Assembly (NCBI RefSeq): GCF_002564045.1 | Contig: NZ_PDJK01000002.1 | Span: 806,001-870,000 of the forward strand | Direction: 5' to 3' | From: Amycolatopsis sulphurea | GTDB lineage: Bacteria > Actinomycetota > Actinomycetes > Mycobacteriales > Pseudonocardiaceae | DNA: 64,000 nucleotides | Shown: in pieces, positions 36,627-43,223 of the stretch | How positions within the stretch are numbered: the stretch's first letter is position 1 | Layout: each line of letters begins with the position of its first letter | Program-made: the position numbers and the translations under genes | The notes under the pieces: generated by a model | The model's input: only the letters and a program-made list of their open reading frames with translations | Told to the model about the DNA's origin: nothing | Databases searched by the model: none

Positions 36627-37426
36627 TCCGGCCACGCCGATCGCGCGACCTCGCGCCGGCGTCGCGTCACCAGCACGGCGAGAACGCCGGCACCGAGCAA
36701 CCCGAGCCCGGCGAGCGTGAGCAGTCCGGCCGGGACTCCAGTGCTGGCCAGCTTCTTGTCACCAGGGTTGCTGGGGGTGTCGCCGCCCGAACCGGGGGGC
36801 GTCGTGTCCGTCGGCGCGACGCCGCCGGGATCCGTGCTGGTGTCCGACTCGGTCGTGCTCGTGGTGGTCTCCGGGTCCGAGGTCGGCGGCTCGGTGGGCG
36901 TGGTGGTGCTGGTCTTTCCGCTGGAACTGGTCGTGGTCGTGGTGGTGGTCGGCGGCGAGGCGGGATCCGTGACCGTGTAGTGCGTCGCGTCGGTGAACCA
37001 CAGCGGCATCGTGAAAGTGCCCTTCACCTCCTGCGAGAACCCGTCCACGCAGTGGGCCACGATGTCGTAGCGGCCCGGCTGCACCGTGCCCTGGTGGTCG
37101 ACGGCGATGTCCTTGAAGGACAGTCCTTGGAAGATGGGGAAACCGGCGTCGTGCGCGATGCCGACATCTGTGGTCGTGGTCCCGATCAGGCCGGGCTCGA
37201 ATACCCCGGGACCGTAGATGAACAGGTTGTACGAGTCGGCGTCGGACGGGCACCCCGCCGAGGTCGTGTAGTGCGGCGCGTTGACATCTGTGCCCTTCTT
37301 GGCGATGTCCTCGACGGTCAGCGTGCCGAGCGTGGCCGCCGGCACCGCGGCCTGGGCGACCCCGAACATGGTGCCGGCCGCGGCGAGCAGGCTGAGCAGG
37401 GCCAGGGCGGCTCCGCGCTTACGCAT
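36623..37426 (-). CDS. LASTG-tailed surface protein 1 with shared Cys domain
   Basis: A 267-residue exported protein. The ATG at 37426 has GGAAGG upstream. Order: signal peptide (RGAALALLSLLAAAGTMFGV), an about 120-residue domain shared with three neighbours (TSAGCPSDADSYNLFIYGPG, IGTTTTDVG, FQGLSFKDIAVD, HCVDGFSQEVKGTF, WFTDATHY), a Thr/Ser/Pro stalk, then a sorting signal: LASTG, hydrophobic helix and RRRREVAR tail. The two Cys of the domain (SAGCP and HCVD) likely form a disulfide outside the membrane. LASTG is an LAxTG motif of class E sortases. The gene overlaps both neighbours, so strict co-translation is likely. Confidence 0.82.
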   Translation of the reverse strand: MRKRGAALALLSLLAAAGTMFGVAQAAVPAATLGTLTVEDIAKKGTDVNAPHYTTSAGCPSDADSYNLFIYGPGVFEPGLIGTTTTDVGIAHDAGFPIFQGLSFKDIAVDHQGTVQPGRYDIVAHCVDGFSQEVKGTFTMPLWFTDATHYTVTDPASPPTTTTTTTSSSGKTSTTTPTEPPTSDPETTTSTTESDTSTDPGGVAPTDTTPPGSGGDTPSNPGDKKLASTGVPAGLLTLAGLGLLGAGVLAVLVTRRRREVARSAWPE

Positions 37427-38579
37427 GACGTTCCTTCCGGTTGCGGCGGGCGAACAACACAGTGACGATGCCGGCGCCGAGCAGCCCGACCCCGGCCAGC
37501 GCGAGGTAGCCGACGGGGACACCGGTGCTGGCCAGGCCCGGCCTGTCGATCGTGGTGCCGACCGTCTGCGCCCCGGCGCCACCGCTGGTGTTTGTTCCGG
37601 TGCCGTCGGGGGCGAGCGCGCTGGTGCTCGAACCCGTCGTTGTGGTGGTCTCGCTCGACGACGACGTGGTGTCGCTGGTCGAGGTCGTGCTGGAGGTGCT
37701 GGTAGCGGACGCCGACGTGCCCGTACTGGACGTGGCCGTCGAGGTGCTGGGGCGCGTCGTGGTCGTCGTGGTGCTGGAGGACGGCGGTGTGCTGGTGGGT
37801 GTCGTGGTCGGCTCGGTCGGAGTCGTGGACGACGTGGAGGTCGTGATCGTCGTCGTAGTAGTCGTTGGCTCAGTCGTCGTGGTCGTCGGCTCCGTTGTGG
37901 TGGGCTCCGTGGTGGTCGGCTCCGTTGTAGTCGGCTCCGTCGTCGTGGTGGTCGTGGTCGGCTCGGTTGTCGTGGTGGTCGTCGTCGGCGGAGTCGTCGT
38001 GGTCGGCTCCGTTGTCGAGGTTGTCGCAGTCGGCTCGGTCGTGGTGCTCGTCGGCTGAGTCGTGGTAGTCGGCTCGGTCGTCGTGCCGGTCGTGGTGGTC
38101 GTCGTCGTGGGCGGCGCAGCGGGGTCGGTGTCCTGGTAATGCGTTGCGTCGGTGAACCACAGCGGCATCGTGAAAGTGCCGATGACCTCCTGCGAGAACG
38201 AGTCCACGCAGTTGACGACCACGTCGTAGCGACCGGCCTGCACGGTCGTCTGGTGATCGGTCGCGATGTCCTTGAACGACAGGCCCTGGAAGATCGAGAA
38301 GCTCGACGTGTGCGAAAGACCCACGTCGGTCGTCGTCGTCCCGATCAGGCCGGGGGCGAAGCCACCCGGTCCGTGGACGTAGAGGTTGTACCCGTCGGCC
38401 GTGTCGGGGCAGCCCGCGGAGGTCACGTAGACAGGGGCGTGCACATCCCGCCCGGTGGCCGGCGACGCGGACAGCGAGCCGAGGGTGGCCTCGGGTGTGG
38501 CCGCCGCCGCGACGGTCACCGCGGTGCCGGCGATCACCAGCAGGCCGAGCCCGGCGAGTGCCACCTGGCGCTTTCTCAT
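37419..38579 (-). CDS. LASTG-tailed surface protein 2 with long Thr-rich stalk
   Basis: A 386-residue paralogue of surface protein 1. Signal peptide (RQVALAGLGLLVIAGTAVTV), the shared domain (TSAGCPDTADGYNLYVHGPG, IGTTTTDVGLS, FQGLSFKDIATD, NCVDSFSQEVIGTF, WFTDATHYQDTDP), a stalk of about 180 residues made largely of TTTTEPT repeats, then LASTGVPVGYLALAGVG and a basic tail. The start ATG at 38579 has AGGAG 9 nt upstream. The long, probably glycosylated stalk would carry the domain beyond the outer layer, whereas the short stalk of protein 1 keeps it near the membrane. The gene overlaps protein 1 by 8 bp. Confidence 0.82.
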   Translation of the reverse strand: MRKRQVALAGLGLLVIAGTAVTVAAAATPEATLGSLSASPATGRDVHAPVYVTSAGCPDTADGYNLYVHGPGGFAPGLIGTTTTDVGLSHTSSFSIFQGLSFKDIATDHQTTVQAGRYDVVVNCVDSFSQEVIGTFTMPLWFTDATHYQDTDPAAPPTTTTTTTGTTTEPTTTTQPTSTTTEPTATTSTTEPTTTTPPTTTTTTTEPTTTTTTTEPTTTEPTTTEPTTTEPTTTTTEPTTTTTTITTSTSSTTPTEPTTTPTSTPPSSSTTTTTTRPSTSTATSSTGTSASATSTSSTTSTSDTTSSSSETTTTTGSSTSALAPDGTGTNTSGGAGAQTVGTTIDRPGLASTGVPVGYLALAGVGLLGAGIVTVLFARRNRKERHA

Positions 38580-38601
38580 CTTCTTCGTCTCCTAGGGTGG
38601 A

Positions 38602-39276
38602 TTACTCGGGCCGGGACCGGCGTCTGCGCATGACCACCGCGAGGACCACGGCGGCCACGGCGAGCGCGATCGCGGCGACGAACAGGAACGGCTGCAGCCA
38701 ACCGTCCATCGTGGACTGATCGGGCTTTCCCGCGGCGATCGGCGCCGTGCTGCTCGTCGCGTGTCCGTCGCCGGAACCGGTTCCCGCGGCACCGGGCGCG
38801 ACGGTGCCCGGCGCGGCACTGCCCTCGGGCGCGCTGGGCGGCGGCATCTCCAGCTCCGCGCGCGGCGACATCGTGTTGGGGCCCTTGGCATCGCCGAGCG
38901 CGGCGTAGCGGCCCGGCGCGGAAACCCGGATGGTGCCGGCGAACTCGACCTTGTGCTCCTGCGAGAACGAGTCGACGCAGTACACCGACACCTGGTAGTC
39001 ACCGGTGAACGTGGTGTTGGCGTCCGCCGCGAAGTCGTGCAGCGTCTCCGACGGGTACACGTCGAAGCCCTGCTTGCGCGACATACCGGCGCTGGTGGTC
39101 GCGGTGATGACCACTCCGTCCTTCGGCAGACCGTGGCCACGCATGACGGCGTTGTAAGCGTCCGCGCCCGCGGGGCACCCACCGCTGGTGTGCAGCTTCA
39201 TCGGAGCGGCGTCGGCGCTGTCTCCCGGCGTGACAACCAGGCCCGCCGTGCGCAGGGGCTCATTCGGCGTCAGCAT
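38602..39276 (-). CDS. Membrane-tailed protein with shared Cys domain but no signal peptide
   Basis: A 224-residue protein holding a divergent copy of the shared domain (HTSGGCPAGADAYNAVMRG, ITATTSAGMS, YCVDSFSQEHKVEF), a Pro/Ser-rich linker and one C-terminal helix (FLFVAAIALAVAAVVLAVVM) with a basic RRRRSR end. The ATG at 39276 has GGAGGAGG upstream and the frame is closed by TGA just before, so no signal peptide can be added. Mature-domain homologues start at the same point only after their signal. It overlaps the DUF916 gene by 17 bp in another frame. Export by an unknown route, an error, or a cytosolic role are all possible. Confidence 0.7.
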   Translation of the reverse strand: MLTPNEPLRTAGLVVTPGDSADAAPMKLHTSGGCPAGADAYNAVMRGHGLPKDGVVITATTSAGMSRKQGFDVYPSETLHDFAADANTTFTGDYQVSVYCVDSFSQEHKVEFAGTIRVSAPGRYAALGDAKGPNTMSPRAELEMPPPSAPEGSAAPGTVAPGAAGTGSGDGHATSSTAPIAAGKPDQSTMDGWLQPFLFVAAIALAVAAVVLAVVMRRRRSRPE

Positions 39277-40291
39277 GGTCGGTCACCTCCTCCGGCTCGG
39301 CGGAGGTGCCGCGACGACGGCGGCGACGACGCAGGATCCAGAACACGATGGCCAGCACCAGCACCACAAACACGGCGAGGTACAGCCACGGGATCGCGGC
39401 GACCGTCGCGCTTTCCTCCGCGGCCGGAGCGCTCGGATCAGCCTGTCCCGGTACGGCAAGGGGATCGACGTGCACGGTGCCGGTGAGCCACCCCGCGGGC
39501 AGCAGGCCGCCGACCTTCGTGCTCATCTTCATCGACGAGCCGGGCAGCAGCTCCGGAATCGCGGCCAGTTCAGGAGCGTCCACAGTGGACCCCCAGGGCG
39601 TGGACACCTTCGCCCACTGCTTGCCGGAGAGCCGCACGTTGCCGGTGTTGCGCACGACGTAGCTCATCGTCGCCTCACCACGGCCCAGCAGGCTGCCGTG
39701 ATAGTCGACGGAAAGATCAGTGATCGAGAGGGCCGGGTGCAACTCACCGCTGACCCGCGCGTAGATCCGCGCGCCCACACGCTGCTCGACGGCGAGCTTC
39801 TGACCGTTGGCCTGGGTCTGCTCGGTGGCCAGCGACGCGACGATGCCACCGGCGTGGTCACCCGGCGTGGCGTTCGCGGGAATGGTGACGGTGAAGGGCA
39901 CGATCGCCGTCGACCGCGCGGGCACCGACACCGAGTCCTTGCCCGGCACCGCCCAGAGGCCCAGCTCAAGTGGTTTCCGCTTCGCGGCGAGCAGATCGAA
40001 GCCGCCCTCCGGGGTGTTGAAGGCGTCGCTGGCGTAGATCCGCAGTTCTACCGGCGACGCGCCCACATTGGACACCGCGAGGTAGTCGGTGATGCGAGCG
40101 CCTGGGGTCGCGCTGTAGGTGAAGGCGTTGCGCTGGTCGGGAGCCTTCGCCGTGGCGGGCCGGACACCAAAGGTGACCCGGTCGCCGGACGGCGGCGCCG
40201 GCGACTGCTGCGCCAACGCAGCCGGAGACACGCCGAGAAAGGCGAGCAGGAGCAAGCCGGTGGCAAGCACACGCGGCAGAATGCGGATCAT
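39260..40291 (-). CDS. DUF916-type WxL-partner protein (peptidoglycan-binding), membrane anchored
   Basis: A 343-residue exported protein. The ATG at 40291 has GGAAGG upstream; signal peptide LPRVLATGLLLLAFLGVSPA. The region to about residue 160 matches the WxL-protein peptidoglycan domain/DUF916: YLAVSNVGASPVELRIYASD, SVPARSTAIVPFTVTIPANA, and PGDHAGGIVASL. The second half (YHGSLLGRGEATMSYVVRNT) is the host-binding-like Ig domain of such proteins. A C-terminal helix and Arg-rich tail anchor it. In Firmicutes, these proteins pair with WxL proteins and LPXTG proteins in surface complexes; here a WxL-like gene lies directly upstream and LASTG genes downstream, the same trio. Confidence 0.82.
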   Translation of the reverse strand: MIRILPRVLATGLLLLAFLGVSPAALAQQSPAPPSGDRVTFGVRPATAKAPDQRNAFTYSATPGARITDYLAVSNVGASPVELRIYASDAFNTPEGGFDLLAAKRKPLELGLWAVPGKDSVSVPARSTAIVPFTVTIPANATPGDHAGGIVASLATEQTQANGQKLAVEQRVGARIYARVSGELHPALSITDLSVDYHGSLLGRGEATMSYVVRNTGNVRLSGKQWAKVSTPWGSTVDAPELAAIPELLPGSSMKMSTKVGGLLPAGWLTGTVHVDPLAVPGQADPSAPAAEESATVAAIPWLYLAVFVVLVLAIVFWILRRRRRRRGTSAEPEEVTDHADAE

Positions 40292-40309
40292 AAGGGACCT
40301 TCCACGGGT

Positions 40310-40347
40310 GGTTCCCCTGGCTGGGAACGAGCCCAGCCAGGGGAACC
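40310..40347. promoter_or_regulatory. Perfect 16-bp hairpin in the DUF916 leader
   Basis: GGTTCCCCTGGCTGGG (40310-40325), loop AACGAG, CCCAGCCAGGGGAACC (40332-40347). It lies 18 bp upstream of the DUF916 start codon, within the leader of that gene, where it could act as terminator, attenuator or RNA-stability stem. Confidence 0.6.
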
Positions 40348-40401
40348 GGATACGGCGAATCAAGTGGCCGGAGAAGCGGTGAAGCCGCTTGCCGTGGCCA
40401 T

Positions 40402-40454
40402 CGGCTTGCACCGGCGCGGGTCAGGTTCGGCTACCCGCGCCGGCACGCAAGCCG
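40402..40454 (-). terminator. Long hairpin after the WxL-like gene
   Basis: CGGCTTGCACCGGCGCGGGT pairs with ACCCGCGCCGG-CAC-GCAAGCCG, about 19 bp with a small bulge, 4 bp beyond the stop of the WxL-like gene. There is no U tract. It may give partial termination so that the upstream genes (pstC to WxL) are expressed more than the downstream ones. Confidence 0.6.
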
Positions 40455-40458
40455 TTCC

Positions 40459-42042
40459 TTAAATCGCGGTGAGGGTCAGCACCGCGGTGTAGGTGCCGGC
40501 GACAGTGGACGTCGGCACGTTCAGGGCCAGGCCCGCGCCCAGGTGCGCGGTACCGTTGCCGCCACCGGGGGCGGCGGTGGCCATGGTGCGGGAGCCGGTC
40601 AGGCCGACACCGGCCGGCGCGGCCGCACCGGGGGCGAGGGCGGCGGCGGGGTTGACCGCCGGACCGGCCGTGATGTTCTGCGCGGCCAGCTTGTCGACCA
40701 CGGCGGGGGTCCAGCCGAGGTTGGCGCCGTTGATCGAGTGCGACTGGCCGTCGCCGAAGTCGGTCACCTGGCCGGACACGTTCCAGCCGGGGTTACCGGC
40801 GCGGGTGTCGGCGACGGTGACCGGGTTGAGGTCGCCCGCGGTCTGCAGCATCGAAGCGTCCGGCAGCATGGTGGGCGAGGGCAGCGTCACGTTCTGGTTC
40901 GCCACGCTGATCAGCAGCTCACCGGCGGTGACCGTGGTGGTGATGTTCTCCGAGGTCGCGACACCCGCGAAGGTGTTCACGGTCAGCGGAACCTGGGCCG
41001 ACTCCGAGGCGAGGAACACCGCGGGGTCGGCCGGCACGAACTTCGCGGTGAACGAGTGCGCACCCACGGCGAGGGTGGCGGTGTTCAGCGTGGCCGTGCC
41101 ACCGGAGAGCGCCACCGGGCTGCCGAGGTTCGCGCCGTTGTCGGTGAACTGGATGGCACCGGCCGCCGCGCCCGGCGTGACCGTCGCGCTCAGGGCGACC
41201 GGCTGGAACTGGGTCGCGCTGCCGCTCGGGGTCACCGCGAGGGCGGTGGTGGTGGCCGTCGCCGGCCGCGTCTGCACGGCGTAGGTGACCGCCTGCGAGG
41301 TGGAGCCCTGGATGTTCTGCGACGCGCCGGTGAACACCGCGGTGAGCGAGTGCGAACCGACCGTCAGCGCAGACGTGTTCAGCGTGGCGACACCGTTGTT
41401 CACGGCCACGGGCGAGCCGAGGTTTGCGGCGCCGTCCTTGAACTGCACCGTGCCACCGGCCGAGGCCGGGGTGACATTCGCGGTCAGGGTGACCTGGTCG
41501 CCCTGGAAGGCCGGCGAGGCCGGGGTGACCGACAGCGACGTGGTCGTGGTGACCGGCTGGTTCGGGTCGACCGAGGTGTAGTGCGTGGCGTCGGTGAAGT
41601 ACACCGCCGTCGTGAAGGTGCCCTGCACCTCCAGCGAGAACGAGTCGACACAGTTGATCGTGACGTCGTACTCACCGGGGACCACGGTGGTCTGGTTGTC
41701 GAGGGCGATGTCCTTGAAGGACAGGCCCTGCTGCACCGGGAAGCCCGACGTCGTAGAGAAGTTGACGCTCGTGGTCGTGGTGCCGATGAAGCCGCCGGCC
41801 CAGGCGCCCGGGCCCTTGACGAACATGTTGTACCCGTCGGCCGTGGTGGGGCAGCCCGCCGAGGTGGTGTACACCGGGGCGGTGATGTCCAGTCCGTTGG
41901 CCGGGGACACGGTGGCGGTGCCGACAGTGCCGGGCGCCGGGGCCGCGGAGGCGGCAGGCACGGTGCCCAGGGCGCCGGCCAGCGTGGCGGCCAGGACGAC
42001 CCCGCCCGCCGCGACGCGGCGGAGGATGCTCTTGGCGTTCAT
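40459..42042 (-). CDS. Ig-repeat surface protein with WxL-like C-terminal domain
   Basis: A 527-residue exported protein. Signal peptide to about residue 34 (VPAASAA), the shared Cys domain (TSAGCPTTADGYNMFVKGPG, QGLSFKDIALDNQTTVVPGE, NCVDSFSLEVQG), two Ig-like repeats of about 95 residues (each with VTLTANVTP or VALSATVTP and a TVGSHS/AVGAHS hairpin), then a WxL-like domain from residue 355: ISVANQNVTLPSP, GNPGWNVSGQVTDFGDG, GANLGWTPAVV and the terminal strand VPTSTVAGTYTAVLTLTA. WxL domains attach non-covalently to peptidoglycan. There is no LAxTG tail or membrane helix. With the DUF916 partner next door, wall attachment is likely. The call of WxL rests on pattern, not alignment. Confidence 0.78.
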   Translation of the reverse strand: MNAKSILRRVAAGGVVLAATLAGALGTVPAASAAPAPGTVGTATVSPANGLDITAPVYTTSAGCPTTADGYNMFVKGPGAWAGGFIGTTTTSVNFSTTSGFPVQQGLSFKDIALDNQTTVVPGEYDVTINCVDSFSLEVQGTFTTAVYFTDATHYTSVDPNQPVTTTTSLSVTPASPAFQGDQVTLTANVTPASAGGTVQFKDGAANLGSPVAVNNGVATLNTSALTVGSHSLTAVFTGASQNIQGSTSQAVTYAVQTRPATATTTALAVTPSGSATQFQPVALSATVTPGAAAGAIQFTDNGANLGSPVALSGGTATLNTATLAVGAHSFTAKFVPADPAVFLASESAQVPLTVNTFAGVATSENITTTVTAGELLISVANQNVTLPSPTMLPDASMLQTAGDLNPVTVADTRAGNPGWNVSGQVTDFGDGQSHSINGANLGWTPAVVDKLAAQNITAGPAVNPAAALAPGAAAPAGVGLTGSRTMATAAPGGGNGTAHLGAGLALNVPTSTVAGTYTAVLTLTAI

Positions 42043-42072
42043 GTGTTCTGGAGTCCTTTCGGGGAATCCGGA

Positions 42073-43068
42073 TCAGGGGGTGTGGATGCTGGTGTCACCG
42101 CAGTTCGGGTTGATGCCGAACCCGTATTTGGTGATCACGCCGGTGTTGGCGCAGATGGCCGAGCCGCTGCCGGAGAAGACCGTGTTGTACGGGGCCGTGG
42201 TGAGGGCGGCGTTCGGCACGACGTTGTACACGTCCCGCTTGAACGTGGAGGCGGTGTTCAGGTCGGTCGGGTTGACGCCGTTGAACGTGGCGAGCATGGC
42301 CTTGCCGTGCACGTCCGCCACCACGCCGTAGACCTGGGACTGGTACTGCGCGATCGAGTAAGGCGCGATGTTCGCCGGCTCGGTCAGGTAGGTCCCGGTG
42401 TTCTCTTCGATCGGGTTGTTGTTGACGTCCTTGTCCTTCACGCAAGGGAAGGTCGTCGTGTAGTCGGCCGCGTTGGTGAGGCCGAGGCTCTGCAGGAAGA
42501 ACGCCCGCGTGCCCGAGCCGAACTGCGGCAGCAGCGGCTTGTAGGTGGTGCCGACACCCGGCGCGGTGCAGTTGTAGATGCTCTTCAGCTGCGCCGTGGT
42601 CAGCTTCTTGGTGATCGAGCTGTCCGAGCGGACGGCATAGGTGACCGCGTCGACCGCGAAGGGCACGTAGGTCAGGTTCGCACCCGGGAAGCTCGCCGAG
42701 TTGTTCGCCGAGGAACGGGCGTACTGCAGGCAGTTGTTGCCCGCGTTCTGCGAGTTGACCAGTGCGGTCACGCCGGCCCCGGAGCTGGCCGGACGCGCGA
42801 TCGTGCAGTTGGGGTTGGTCGCCGGGTCCTTGGTCGTGATGTTCGTCGAGCCGACCGCGTCGTAGGAGCCGAGCACCTTGGTGCCGTTCACGGTGATGGC
42901 GTCCGCCAGCCCGTTCATCACGCCCTGCGTGGTGTCGGAACCGGTGCCGGCGATGTCACGGTAGGTGGGGGTGCCCGACGGGTCGGCCTGCGCGGCGCCG
43001 CCCATGGCGAGCACCGCGGACAGCGCGACCAGTCCCGCAACCAGGACTTTGCTTCGTTTTCCTGTCAC
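42073..43068 (-). CDS. Secreted PstS-like binding protein
   Basis: A 331-residue exported PBP of the phosphate-binding class. The GTG at 43068 has AAGGA 8 nt upstream; signal peptide VLVAGLVALSAVLAMGGAAQA. Ligand-loop candidates are IAGTGSDTTQGVMNGL (like the PstS SGS(T/A) loop), ARPASSGAGVTAL and QFGSGTRAFFLQSLG. It has several Cys (NCTIARP, NNCLQYA, NCTAPG, FPCVKD, ICANTG, NPNCGD), indicating disulfides. No lipobox or membrane helix: it is free or held by partners. It sits between the WxL-like gene (30 bp) and the large PBP gene (155-bp gap with GC-rich dyads but no gene). Confidence 0.75.
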   Translation of the reverse strand: MTGKRSKVLVAGLVALSAVLAMGGAAQADPSGTPTYRDIAGTGSDTTQGVMNGLADAITVNGTKVLGSYDAVGSTNITTKDPATNPNCTIARPASSGAGVTALVNSQNAGNNCLQYARSSANNSASFPGANLTYVPFAVDAVTYAVRSDSSITKKLTTAQLKSIYNCTAPGVGTTYKPLLPQFGSGTRAFFLQSLGLTNAADYTTTFPCVKDKDVNNNPIEENTGTYLTEPANIAPYSIAQYQSQVYGVVADVHGKAMLATFNGVNPTDLNTASTFKRDVYNVVPNAALTTAPYNTVFSGSGSAICANTGVITKYGFGINPNCGDTSIHTP

Positions 43069-43223
43069 TTCAAGTATCCTTTTCGCAGCAGGATTCCTCC
43101 GGGCGGTTGCCCGGCTGTGTCGTCCGGCGCGGTAGCGGCGCCGGAGTCGTGCGGGAATGTCATCCGGCCTGGCCGGCGGGCGGGAGCTGCCACTCCTGGT
43201 CCCGGCCGGCCGGGGGCATCACC

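Noticed and set aside
36623-37582. Longer N-terminus for LASTG protein 1
   Set aside because: The extra 52 codons overlap the C-terminus of LASTG protein 2 in another frame; the ATG at 37426 has GGAAGG and a signal peptide.
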